A DNA stretch of 64,000 nucleotides, taken from positions 230,138,242-230,202,241 of the forward strand of contig CM075670.1 of NCBI GenBank assembly GCA_037962975.1. The letters run 5' to 3'. How positions within the stretch are numbered: position 1 is the first letter of the stretch; each line of letters starts with the position of its first letter. Positions 23,401 to 36,000 of the stretch are shown here, piece by piece. The notes beneath the pieces are model-generated. The model made no database searches, was not told where the DNA came from, and was given only the letters and a program-made list of their open reading frames with translations. Origin of the DNA: Clitoria ternatea (taxonomy: Eukaryota; Streptophyta; Magnoliopsida; Fabales; Fabaceae). A program made the position numbers and the translations under genes.

Positions 23401-25577
23401 GACCCAGCCACTGTTCCTCCATCGTTCAGCTTTCTCTTCTTGTTAAATGTTTCCAACTTCACCATATTCAAGCTCAGGTTGTAACAATACCTGGCCATCT
23501 CTTGATCGCCACGAAGGGATGATACACCGTTGTCCTTGTCAATGAACTTGATAAGGAGATGTGGGGTAGATACGATTGCTTCCATCACCTTTAGAGTGGG
23601 ACGGCCTATGATCCCATTGTAGGGAGACTCCATATTAATCACCAGGATTCTAGACTTCACCGTTCTCGCTCCAGGCTCGCCTTTAAAGGAAATGAGGGTG
23701 TCAAGATACCCTTTGGTGCGTTGCTTCACCCCGTTGAACGCCGTGAGCTCTTGTGTATATGGTTACAAATCTGCATCATTAAAGCCCATCTTTTTGAAAC
23801 AATTATAAAAAATTATATCACAAGAACTTCCCTGATCGACGAAAATTCTTTTGACATCCTTGTTGGCTATGACAGCGATGATAACCACTGCATCGTCACC
23901 TCCAGGGATTGTTGGACCAAAGTCATCACCTGTGAACGACACCGCCGGTGCTGCCATACCGTCCCTAAAAGGGCGGTTGTCTCTAGGCTTCCCCTGTACT
24001 GACAGGATCATTCGGTGGTGATTCTTTCGAGCTGTGATTGACGCTCCCCCTCCAGCAAATCCTCCAGCGATCATCTCAATCACCTCACGTTGGCCTTGCC
24101 TTTGCTGTTGAGGCATACCGCCCTGCTGAGCTCCTCCAGTGATCACTACTCCCTTCTGCTTCTCTGCGACTGTGAACCTCCTGACCGGATTACGACTGTT
24201 ATCACCTTCATCATCCGGATCTCTTCCCCTCTTATCCATTCTGTCTGGCTCATCTAAGGACTTCTCCTTGAATAAATATTGTTTCGGTTTCCCCTCTCTA
24301 ATAAAAGTCTCCACCGTGTTCTTCAACGCTTTGCACTCATCTGTGTGATGGCCAACCTGCTCGTGAAAAGCACAATATTTACGTGAGTTCCCAGGTCTTT
24401 TCATTGGAGGTGGCTTCCTTATCCCATAGACACTGAGCGTGGGCCAACCAACTTCCCTCAGGATTTGGGAATGCCTGGAGTTCAAAGGGGCGTAGTTGTT
24501 GAAAGAGGAGACGCGTCTGTCTCGCTGATGAGGTCGAGTGCTCAAAAAATCTTCCCTCAGGGCATGCTTCTCTGGCCTTACCCTCTCCTTATCTCTCTGT
24601 GGTTGCTGTGAGGATGTTGGCGGCTTCATTCTAGCTATAGTAGCTTCCAGGTGCATCTCTATGCCAACATATTTTGAAGCTTTCCTTCGAAACTCCTCAA
24701 AGGTTGTTGGAGGACTCTTTGTCAAAGATAAGGCAAAAGCAGAACCAGGTTGCAAGGCTTCAACCACAATATAGAGTTGTATAGCCTCTGTGAGGTTAGG
24801 CACCAACGCAGCTTCCTTATAGAATCTCTTCAAAAACTCCTTAAGAGTTTCATTTTCTCCCTACCTTATCTGGGCCAAGGTATGTGAAGTCCTTGGAATA
24901 TCTCTAGAAATCACAAAATGGCTTTCAAATACAGCTGCCATCTCTTCCCAGGAATCTATAGATCCTGAGGGTAAGCTCTTGAACCAACTAAGGGCTTCCT
25001 CCATTAGCGTTCTTGGGAACATTCTACATATGACATCCTCATCAGCTCCTACGTATATGGCCTCATAAACATAAACATCAAGGTGCTTAGTGGGATCAGT
25101 CTCCCCATTATACTTTCTAATCAAAAGTGGCTGGGTTGTTTGCAGGTGCTTGGGGATAATGACATTCATGAGTCTCCTTAAGAAAGGAACACTGAGTCTG
25201 TATGCTCCAGAAGTTACCACTGTCTGCTCCTTCCACCTTGTACTGACTCTATCACCAGAGTCTTGAGTCTGCTCCCTATCCTCGTAAGTAGGGATCTTCA
25301 AATATTGGAGGGTCATGGACTTTTCTCTCGCGGATGCATGATGAGCATCTTCCGCCTGAGACGTCACTCTATCTCCGGTTCCTCTCTTCTCCCTTCTCAG
25401 CTCCATCAACTCCTCCTTGAGCTGCCTTATAACTTCATCTCGAGAATCAGGTGTTGCCACATGTACCATCCTCCTCGTATTGGTTAAAGGAGATTCAAAA
25501 ATGAGTCTCCTTCCAGCCTGCTGCTGGGTCACATCCTCCACGTGACCATCAACGAAATCGCGTCCATCTCCTTCCAT
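20496..25577 (-). pseudogene. Tat-A gag-pol, single frame with six nonsense codons
   Basis: One reading frame on the minus strand, from ATG 25577, spans gag, a CX2HX4HX4C finger (CAFHEQVGHHTDEC), protease (VDQGSSCDI), RT (YIDD box, MPFGLKNGGATYQ), RNase H, an archaeal-type second RNase H (YVDGSSNNKGCG) and integrase (HHAGGRSLM...CDACQ, VTDNGTQF). It is broken by in-frame stops at 24861, 23763, 22593, 21639, 21321 and 20715 (lowest base of each). No net frameshift is seen up to the deletion near 20500, after which the frame runs into the antisense gene. Five of the six stops replace Gln codons of Tat-B. Confidence 0.88.
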
Positions 25578-25641
25578 ATTAAACTACCAAACTTCTACAA
25601 AAAGCGGGAATAAGTCTATCATGTCCCACCGGACGTGCCAA

Positions 25642-26425
25642 TGAACTGGTCTGAATCGGGGTCTACGATCCGGCGTGAGACCAGCCACAAAAGTACATAT
25701 ATTTTAGTGTTTATACACCGGTACAGTGGGTATCCGGTGTTATAATTCGGCCTCTCAGTGGGAGAAACCGGTCTCGTTGTCTTGGAGATCCTTCACACCA
25801 GAGTTTCACGTTGGAGTGAGCGAAAGGTGGTATCACCTGCGAAGATTCTCTGACGCTCAAGTTAGAAGAGTATATATGAACTCTGTGAACACTTAAGCAA
25901 TGCAATAGTAAGGTGAGGGTTTAGAACAACGTAACCTTGCATGTGTATTGGAATATGCTATTTATAATTAGACGTGGAAAATGAATCATTGGATGCAGGT
26001 GGGCCTATAAGTTCTGATGCCGTGTATAGAGTGTCAATCAAAGTGGCTCAATGCTCAGAGTGTGACAGGGGGTAGGTTAATTATCAGTGTACAATTCTGA
26101 CACAGGGATGAAGGATAATCACCTTTTTCGTACATCACTTACGATCGTACCTACTCCTTTCTGCAAGTGATATTGGTATATTCCGGTATGCGGAGTATCC
26201 ACACTTGATAAGTTATAACCCCTCTTATCTCATTGTGACATTAAGGCAAACGGTTATACGTGACGGGAAGTGAGGGCGGATGAAGTATCCGATGAGGTGA
26301 GAATGGATGAAGTATCTGATGAGAGCGGATAACCGGTGTGAAGATACTGCCCTGCGATACCGGTTACCCTTGTGGAACAGTCATGCTGATGTCACAACTT
26401 GAAGGCTGGTATCCAGACCGGATCA
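25642..26425 (-). repeat. Tat-A 5' LTR
   Basis: 784 bp; 25 bp longer than its partner because of a tandem duplication of GGATGAAGTATCCGATGAG-type sequence at about 26278-26328. The minus strand past its end reads TTGGCACGTCCGGTGGGACA, the likely primer-binding site (25641 down). Confidence 0.88.
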
Positions 26426-26430
26426 GTGCC

Positions 26431-28238
26431 CAAAAAATTCCTAATTCTACACTAATCTTTTTATATTTAAAAATTGGTATAAGTGTGATTTTACATGAAA
26501 CTATATTAGTATTTTTCTTAAAATATAATAAATACTATTGTATGCGTCTTAGTGTTCCACGTTAAAAAAAGATTAGTATATTATGAGACATTAAATCTTA
26601 CACATGCTAATAAGTTTTAACATGAGACTTTTTTTTATTACATTCTTATTGTAAAAAAGTTTAATGATTAATATGGTGATTAAATCAATCTTTTAGCCAC
26701 TGTAAAAAAATTAATTTGGAGGAGTGATATATGATTTATGGTATTTAAGGTTCTAACTATAAGATTACCCTATTTCTAAGGAAACTAATTTAAATGTTTT
26801 ATTTATATTTTTCATAAACCAAAAACTATTTCTATTTAAGCTTTGCATTTTATATAAAACTTAATCTTTACTAATGGAATAAAATTCATTTATTATCTTT
26901 TAATTAAATAACAACTAAAAACATAAAAATCAAATAATCGAATCTAATTTATCTGAAACTTGTCCTAGTCAAATCATATTAAATCAAACTTGAAAAACTA
27001 TTCTAACCAATCAAATCTAAGCCTTAATATACGCTGAAGAATGAGGTTTTTAGGAGGTGGGTCTTGCTTCTGGTTGGCGACCATGGTGGCTAGCTGGTTC
27101 GGTCCAAGTTGAAGCTTGGATTTTACAATAGGTTTGCGTATGGCTAGATATCTCCACATTCCTAGGCTATTAAGGAAACTAAATTCCTTGGTAGTGTGCA
27201 ATTGATTTGAGAATAATATGTTACAGAACATTATTGTTTCCTTTTAATTCGAGAAATTCAAGAGCTTCTACAACTTAATCAAAATGTTTAGGTTAAAAAT
27301 CATTATGCTAATCATTTGGCAAGCCTCTACCACTTAAATTAGTTTGGATGTATATTTCTACAACTAGTTCGTAGTCTCAATTTTCTTTGCTTAGAGGAAT
27401 TCATATGACTTTTCCCACCCCTATATTGACTTCTTGTCTTAGTTATGCATTTTTTTGATATTATCCCCATTTACAATTATAAATTGAAATATTTATAAAA
27501 ACATATCTATGCAGTGTAATTTACAACATGTTGTTTAGAAGTATGTGAGGTCGTTCTATAAAGGCAACGTAACGGGTGTTTATCATAGACACTAAATAAT
27601 GTTAGAATCTAGTCGAATCATGAATTGGGACTTCGAGCTTGTTTGGTTGGTAGGGTTTTGCTCTGTTCTCCTCCGTTCCGTGCCATTCAACGTTCCCCTT
27701 CCCCGTCCGCACGAATGACGCCCTATCTGGCTACGAGGTAGATCTCCGTTCCGTCGAGGCGAACAGCAAAACGCTCCATTGGGTAGAAGGAGCCTCGACT
27801 AGCTTCAATTCAACGCCGTTGGGAGAAAGTTGATAATACTATTCTGTCCATCCTCTTTCTTTTTCCTCTCTTTGTTTTTTCTCTGTGGCATGTTATAGGA
27901 TCGGGGCTGTTGAGGGTGGCTGTGGGTTGTGGGGGACGCTGAGGTAAGGGTTGTTTGGGGTTGGATGGGGCTGTGGGTTTCGGGTTTGATGGGGTGGGGA
28001 TGTAGGGTGGGGGTTTTTTGGGTGGTGGGGTTGCTGGTGGGGTGGGGATGTTGGCCGTGGGTTGGGGTGGTTTGGGGTTAGCGTCGTGCTATGGGGGAAG
28101 AGAGGGTTGTTTGGGGACGCTGGCTGTGGGGGGTTGTTTAGGGTGGACTTGGGGTTGGGGTTGAGGCGGGTTGTGGGGATGGGGTGGTGGGGGTGAGGGT
28201 TGCAGGTGGTGGTGGCTGTTGGAGGTTGGCTGGTGGTG
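26431..28238. other. AT-rich then G-rich stretch, no gene supported
   Basis: 26431-27630 is AT-rich with nothing recognised. 27637-27840 starts with GCTTGTTTGGTTGGTAGGG and is GC-richer. 27895-28243 is a G-rich tract (repeated GGGGTTG, GGTGGTGG). The G-rich type of sequence resumes on the far side of the inserted LTR at 42503-42590, so the LTR landed within it. Confidence 0.5.
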
Positions 28239-29448
28239 ATAGTTGTAACATCCTATTTTCAACACAAATAGAAAATAGATATTAATATATATTTTACGAG
28301 AAATACTTACTATAAGTTAGCTTATTATCATAATTTTTTATGAAATTTTGGTATTTATACTTAATTATTTGTTTTTTTAAATAAAATAAAATAATAATAA
28401 TAATAATAAAATGAAAATATTTATGAATAAGAATTTTAAAATGACTTAATTAGTATTCATTCATTAATGAAATTATATTAAGAATTTTGAATATCTTTAT
28501 TATTCACAACTTTTATTTTATGTTTATGTTTTTACATATTTATGATTTAACTTTTATTAGAATTTTAAAATAAAATTTTGAAGGAATTAGACTGTGGTTC
28601 GTTAGAACTTTTTGATCTGCATAATATTTATAATTTTCTAGAATTTTTTGGAATTTTTGAAATATTTTAATAAAATATATTTTAAATTCATATAAAGTTA
28701 CTTAAAATTAAAAATATTTACAAGAAAGTGAAGTTAAATTATAAGAAAATTTTCTAAAACCCATTTCAAGTAGACTTATCTAAAAATTATCAGTTTGAGT
28801 AAAATCTTGATTTTTACCAATCGTAAAAAATCGAAAACGTACTAATAAATTTTTATTAACAGAAAATTTTTAGATTTTTAAAATTTAAACTTTATATTAC
28901 TTATTATAAAATTAGTGAGAACTGATATAATATCGTTAAATTTCGAAAAGGACTGATTTTGAATATTTAAAATATACCGAGTGAATGGTTACTATTTGGC
29001 TTAATAATTCAGCCGACATTTCCTATGTAAAACATTGTGCATGAACGAAAATTTCAAAAGGTGCACAGTAATCAGAAACGAAAATTTCAGAAATTGCACA
29101 GTACTTTTATAATAAAATAATGAAATACATAGTGAAAATTTTTTCTATAAATAGCCGAGGTTTCTAACGAAGGAAATCACACTTTCAGATTAAGTTTTCT
29201 TAATATAGCAGTGTTACAAAGATAGTGGTAGGAGTAAGAGAGAGAAATAAAATTTTTAGAAGGAGGTTCTGTCAAAATCATAAGGTAAGAATAACTCTCT
29301 TTTATACTATTTAGGTTTATTTTCATATCGTTTTAGAAATCTATTATTATACTGGATATAATATTATTTTAAGTTACTATTATGAATAGTAAATCACTAT
29401 TCAAATAGTAAATTACTATTTAATGTTACTATTTACCTTACTATTCAT

Positions 29449-29529
29449 GTTTTATTATTTACCGTTACTATTCATGTTTTACTATTTACTGTTACTATTT
29501 ATGTTTTACTATTTACTGTTACTATTCAC
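29449..29529. repeat. 27-bp tandem repeat
   Basis: Three consecutive units of GTTTTACTATTTACTGTTAC plus 7 bases at 29449, 29476 and 29503, within a longer TACTATT-rich tract (about 29375-29570) in the solo LTR. Confidence 0.85.
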
Positions 29530-30047
29530 AATTTACTATTCATTATTCACTATTCACCATTTCTGTTTTAAGTAGAAATCTTAATTTTCATCTTATAACT
29601 ATATTAAAGTGAAATTGGTATATCTTATAACATAAAGATGAGACACGCACGAACTTTCCATAACGAACCAAGATACAAGAGGTAAGAGGGAGTGAGATAG
29701 GAATATAATATGAAAAGATATAAGAATAATGGGAGGAGTCCCCTACTCCTTTAAAATTTAATAATATTATCATTTTAAAATAATAACTATTTAACTTAAA
29801 AATTTATAATAAATTTTAAATTGAGTATCTTGTGTAACTTGATCTAAATACCTATGTAAATACCTGGATAACCTATGCGAACTGGACTGAACCTATATAA
29901 GGACTTGGACTATTATGACCTGTATAGACTGAACTATACCTATGCGAGGATTAGACTATATGGACCTACATAGATCTATGCGAGGAATGGACTATAAAAA
30001 CTTAAAATTAATCTAATTAAACTAAATAACTATTAAAATTTGAATTA

Positions 30048-30732
30048 TGTAACATCCTAGGTTATTTTTGCATTTATTTTTATTCAAACAATTACCTCTT
30101 ACGATAAATTTTTCCTTTTCTTGAAAATTAATCGATATTTAGTGAAAAAGCATTTATTTTTACTGACTTATTCAAGTGACAGCAGTCACAGTTAGATTAA
30201 TTAAATGAGGTCTAAAAAGAAAAGCAAGTTAATTTAAACACAACGGATGGGAGAAAGGGAATCAGGGCTTCTCGCTTGAGCGAGGCCCCTACTCGTCTAA
30301 GCGAGATTCCGGACTCTCACTTAAACGAGGTTTCTATTCGCTTGAGCGAAGACCTTTCACACATCGGATTATACACAACATGCAACCGGACTCCCAAAAT
30401 TTCACTCTAAAAATGGTACAGTGAACCCAAGAGTCATTATAGCTACCACGAAAGCATAAGTATTTTAAAATATAGGTTTACATCCGGTCCGGTCTTAATT
30501 AAACACAACTAATAATAATACTAAGAAGTTCTTATACACACATATGACTCTATAGAGAGTCACTTGAAGTCACTCGGACCCTGGCACCGTTCTCCTCCTT
30601 GGCGCGGCTCCATGGCTCCTTCCCCCTCCCTGTCTCTGGTTACTAAAAAAAAAGTGCAAGGGTGAGTGTTTGGCATTGTAATTAATTTAGAATGGAACTT
30701 AACAAATATACATGCATATTTATACATACACA
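30048..30732 (-). repeat. Truncated third LTR of the Tekay array
   Basis: Collinear without indels with the first 685 bp of the full LTR at 30870; it ends inside TATACATACACA. The left edge, TGTAACATCC, abuts the AATTA TSD. Confidence 0.88.
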
Positions 30733-30869
30733 ATCTCAACATGCCAAGGGAACGATGCCAGACCACACACAATCTCAACACAACAAAATACAATCAACTT
30801 TCATAAAACTATCACAATCACTAGATCGGCCCACACACCGGCTCTAAAAAGAACCGCTCTGATACCAAG
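30733..30869 (-). other. Leader remnant with primer-binding site from a deleted Tekay unit
   Basis: 30742-30869 matches 38322-38449, the leader between gag and the 5' LTR, including GAACCGCTCTGATACCA at 30851-30867 (minus-strand TGGTATCAGAGCGG, Met-tRNA type). The eight bases 30733-30740 complete a short copy of ACACAATCTCAACA, which also occurs about 40 bp further on. Confidence 0.85.
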
Positions 30870-33031
30870 TGTAACATCCTAGGTTATTTTTACATTTATT
30901 TTTATTCAAACAATTACCTCTTACGATAAATTTTTCCTTTTCTTGAAAATTAATCGATATTTAGTGAAAAAGCATTTATTTTTACTGACTTATTCAAGTG
31001 ACAGCACTCACAGTTAGATTAATTAAATGAGGTCTAAAAAGAAAAGCAAGTTAATTTAAACACAACGGATGGGAGAAAGAGAATCAGGGCTTCTCGCTTG
31101 AGCGAGGCCCCTACTCGTCTAAGCGAGATTCTGGACTCTCACTTAAACGAGGTTTCTATTCGCTTGAGCGAAGACCTTTCACACATCGGATTATACACAA
31201 CATGCAACCGGACTCCCAAAATTTCACTCTAAAAATGGTACAGTGAACCCAAGAGTCATTATAGCTACCACGAAAGCATAAGTATTTTAAAATATAGGTT
31301 TACATCCGGTCCGGTCTTAATTAAACACAACTAATAATAATACTAAGAAGTTCTTATACACACATATGACTCTATAGAGAGTCATTCGAAGTCACTCGGA
31401 CCCTGGCACCGTTCTCCTCCTTGGCGCGGCTCCATGGCTCCTTCCCCCTCCCTGTCTCTGGTTACTAAAAAAAAAGTGCAAGGGTGAGTGTTTGGCATTG
31501 TAATTAATTTAGAATGGAACTTAACAAATATACATGCATATTTATACATACACATCAAGCATCACTTGTAAGTAAGCATACCGAAACATAGTGTATTACA
31601 TACAGTAACTATATTAAACCAACTACACAATTCCATCACATTCATCACGATCACAACTGACTCTCATACAATCTGACTCCTAGTATCCGGATACTAAAGG
31701 ATTGGCCTTCAGCTGGGGGTCCTACTTGACACCCCGTGAACCCTGCTTGGTTCACCGAGTCCTGCTTGACTCTCCACCTCGACCACTGGGTCATACTTGA
31801 CCACTGGGTAGCTCAACTGGGCACGAAAACCACGGGAGCCAGAAATGAGGGGCTATCATATACCGTCGGCCATCCCATACCACATAATCATTCAACACTT
31901 TACCTTTCATATAATAATATCAATTCCTCATCACTCGGGTAGCCTGCTTGCTATCCCGACGTCACATAACACTGATCATTTCACATTAGATATCACAAGA
32001 TCATACATGATAAACTCATCCACACCCGATCCTCCATTAATTAATGTACTCAGTCACACATGCACAAGCATAAACACACAACTACGTTTAGCAACATTTT
32101 CCTTAACCTATTTACGTTACTTCAATGACCTGTTTAAGAAGCGAGTCCTATTCTAATTAATTATAACCCGAACACCCCCCTTACTTTGGTTCCACGCTTC
32201 GATGATCTGTTCTCTGTGTCGATTCCTTCCTCTAAGCACTGGTTTCGCAGTCTCAACTCCGTCACTCAGTCTTCCGTTGCTTAGCCTACTACCTTGAAGC
32301 CTCGATCACAGGAATAAGGTTCAATTGAAGTTTAGACACAAATAGAGTCCCTCTCCAGCGCATGCAAATCAGCATTAAGAGAGGAGAGAAAAAAAACAAA
32401 AGAGAAGGAACAGACCAACAGCAAAGGTAACTTGTAAATAATGAAGAGGGAAGGAAGAGAATCTCCTTATATATGTATATAGCTCATGGGCAAGATCGTC
32501 TTTTCCTTTATTTTATTTGTATTCTTACTAAATTTAATCAATTTCACTATATTGAACTATTGCATAGTTATCAAATCAATTACACTTATTTATTCCCACA
32601 ACGTTTAATTATTCACAATTCTCTAATACTTCGCAAGAGTATAAGCCCAATATGAATATCGGCCCCCGACGTCCTAACTTAGTGTTCATACCTTAGAAAT
32701 CCGAGCTACAACCTGAGAGATCGGATACCTTATCCGTGCTCACCTCTTGGTTACCTACATCCGTTGTTTCAGTCATTATGAGGTTAATCCGGGCTATGAC
32801 TCCGTGTGAGACGCTCTCCTCACAACGGTTGGACCAGACCACCTAACTCCGTCCGCTCTTCTCCTACACTCCCGATCTTTAACTCCGCCTGCTCGCGCTT
32901 CAAATACCGATCTCGACACCGGCTTTCTTATCTCTGGCTAAGACAGAACAAATATTAAATAAAACTTCTAAAACATTTACTAATCATTTCCCATTTCTTA
33001 TAATTCTCATTAAAACATCAGGGATGTTACA
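30870..33031 (-). repeat. Tekay 3' LTR (middle LTR)
   Basis: 2162 bp, TGTAACATCC...GGATGTTACA. The sequence just right of it (33032-33050), read on the minus strand, is CTTTTAGGGGGGGTGGA, the polypurine tract. Confidence 0.92.
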
Positions 33032-33066
33032 TCCACCCCCCCTAAAAGGAGATTTCGTCCCCGAAA

Positions 33067-36000
33067 TCAGTGTTCCGGTTGGAAAAGATGAGGGTACATT
33101 CGTCTCATATCGGATTCTAACTCCCAAGTGTAATTTATCCAATGTAAATTCTGCCACTTCACCTTCACCAGCGGGACCTCTTTGTTCCTTAACCGTTTGG
33201 TTTGATGCTCTTCAATGCCGATTGGTACCGCCTCCACCGTCAAGTTCTCCTTCACTTCAATGGAGTCACTCGGTACAATCATGGTGATCCGGTCTCAATA
33301 CCGGTATCCGATCTGCTATACATATCTCAACGTCTTTGATAAGACATCTACGTGTAACCGGTGTCATCGGTATACATCCGAACTGTAATTCCGTATCAGG
33401 CGTTCTCCCTATACCGGTTGTTCAGGATAACACCATGGCATCGGATAATACACACGTCACTGTGCAAGAGACAAGGATTGTTGCTACAGGGATCGATCAA
33501 TAATTCCCTGCACTACGAGCCAAATTCTGCTCACGGGAATGGTCAACTTGTTCCCTAATCCTAGTCTACATTCTCTATGCTCAATATAAAATAGCCACTT
33601 GACCCAATCATGCAGGTAAGTGCGCAATATAATAATGCTAATGGGAGTTGGTGGATCCCCACCAACGAGTCCTCGTTAATCGAGCCAATCAGGTATATGA
33701 ACTAACTTCATGATTGAAGTTAGGGATCTTCTTCTTCAGCTCTTTACGACTGATTCCTCGCTGAATACATTCCTTACTTGGAATATAATCACTGACTTGA
33801 GCGTCGGAGAATCTTTGCAGGTGACACCACCATTCGCCCACTTCAACGCGATTAGGTCGGTGTGAAGGATCTCCAGAACGCCCAATCCGCTCTCCTCATT
33901 CAAGGACAACGGATACCTACATCGGATACACATATATCCGGTCTACCAGACGGTATTGACATACTATTCGTGATTGGCTTGAGATCGGATCTCTTGACCC
34001 CGGTCCAGGACAGATCACATGGTATCACACGGAATGTAGGCTCGAAGTTGTGATACGTGGAATACGTTGTGAATGTTAGTCAACGATTGGGGAAGATCCA
34101 GTCGATAAACGACTTCACCAATCCGTTCTAGTATTTGGTATGGTCCAATATACTTCGGATTAAGCTTTTGGCTTTTCAAAATTCGACCTACACCCTTAGT
34201 CGGTGAAATCCTTAGGAACACCCAATCACCCACTTGGAATTCAAGGGGTCTGTGCCGATTGTCATAATAGCTCTTTTGACGGTCTTGAGCAATTTTAATC
34301 TTCTCTCGGATTAAGGCGATTTGTTCGTTCATCTCTTGAATCATCTCAGGCCCCAGATGAAGGGCATCACCGTTCTCATTCCAACATAATGGAGTACGAC
34401 ATTTCCGACCATAAAGAGCTTCATATGGAGCCATCCCAATGCTGCTATGGTAACTGTTATTATATGCAAACTCTACCAAGGGCAAGTATTTCTCCCATGA
34501 TCCGCCCTGTTCCAGTACACATGCCCTTAACATATCTTCAAGAGTCTGTATAGTCCGTTCTGATTGGCCATTGGTCTGGGGATGGTAGGCTGAGCTCAAT
34601 TTGAGCTCAGTACCTAGTTGTTGTTGCAAACTCCCCCAAAACCTTAAAGTGAATCGGGGATCCCGATCGGAGATAATGCTTGAGGGCACACCATGCAGTC
34701 GTACGACCTCAGCAATGTACAACTTAGCTAATCGATCTAGTGACCACTTCATATTTATTGCCAGGAAATGCGCACTTTTGGTTAGTCGATCAATAATCAC
34801 CCAAATCGCGTTGTATCCGGTTTGAGTGCGGGGTAGTCCGGACACGAAGTCCATGGTGATACCTTCCCACTTCCAGATCGGAATTTCTGGAGGTCGAAGC
34901 AAACCTGGAGGTCGTTGGTGCTCAACCTTGCACTTCTGGCATATCACACAGGATTTCACATACTCGATTATTGCCTTCTTCATACTTGGCCACAAGAATT
35001 CCTTTTTTAAGTTATGATACATTTTTGTCACTCCCGGGTGTATACTCAAAGAGCTCTTATGTGCTTCTGATAGCACTGCCTGCCTGAAGCCTCCATGTGC
35101 AGGCACCACCACTCGGTTCCTGAATCTCCATATACCATCGTCACCCCTAGTTATCTCCATATTTTTGCCTTGGGTCTGAGTATCAATCAGCCTCAGTAAC
35201 TCTTTATCGTCTTTCTGTGCAGCTACCATCGACTCCAGAAATTCGTTGGAGATTTTTAACATTCCGATTGTCATTCGGTTTGGTGCATCCATAACAACTC
35301 CAACATTCATATCTCTAAAGCTTTCCAGCAATTCCTGTTCTCTACTCATCAGGTAAGCCACATGCAGTACCTTCCTGCTTAGCGTATCTGCCACAACATT
35401 CGCTTTACCCGGATGATACTTCAAATCGAAGTCATAATCCTTCAAATACCCTACCCATCTCCTCTGTCTCATATTTAACTCCTTTTGATCAAATAAGTAC
35501 TTTAGACTCTTGTGATCACTGAATACTACAAAGCGAGCCCCGTACAGATAATGAGGCCAAATCTTCAGTGCGTACACCACTGCTGCAAGTTCCAGATCAT
35601 GAGTCGGGTAATTCTCCTCATGTGGCCTCAATTGCCTCGAAGCATAAGCAATTGCTCGATCAGCTTGCATCAACACACACCCCAATCCAAATTTGGATGC
35701 ATCACAATATACTTCAAATTCCTGTGTTACATCGGGCAGTGCAAGCACAGGGGCAGTCGTTAAACATTGCTTAAGAGTTTGGAAGCTTAATTCACACTTC
35801 TCCGTCCACACGAAGGGGTTTCCTTTCCTTGTTAACCGAGTCAGAGGAAGTGCTATCCGAGAGAACCCCTCAATGAAGCGTCGATAGTATCCAGCTAATC
35901 CAAGGAAACTCCTGATTTCAGTTATTGACTTCGGCCTCTCCCAAGCCATAACCGCCTCAATTTTTGTCGGATCAACTGAGATTCCCTCTTGGGAAATTAT

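Larger units (their letters stand above)
16425..26425 (-). mobile_element. Ty3/gypsy Tat-lineage retrotransposon 'Tat-A', decayed, with antisense gene
   Basis: A 10.0 kb element in minus orientation, LTRs 759 and 784 bp, TG...CA ends, TSD GTGCT (16420-16424) against GTGCC (26426-26430). Gag-pol is on the minus strand (25577 to about 20500). A second gene is on the plus strand (17901 to about 20495). The element is 1.8 kb shorter than Tat-B because the end of integrase, the 3' spacer and the last part of the antisense gene are deleted. LTRs differ at roughly 40-45 sites by eye, nearly all transitions. Tat affiliation rests on gag-pol order, a second RNase H after RT, and the antisense gene. 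Confidence 0.9.

Noticed and set aside
26998..27231. 77-codon minus frame
   Set aside because: No domain, no homologous copy in the window, AT-rich surroundings.
31736..32655. Open frames repeated at 39316-40235
   Set aside because: They fall in the paired Tekay LTRs and carry no protein signature.
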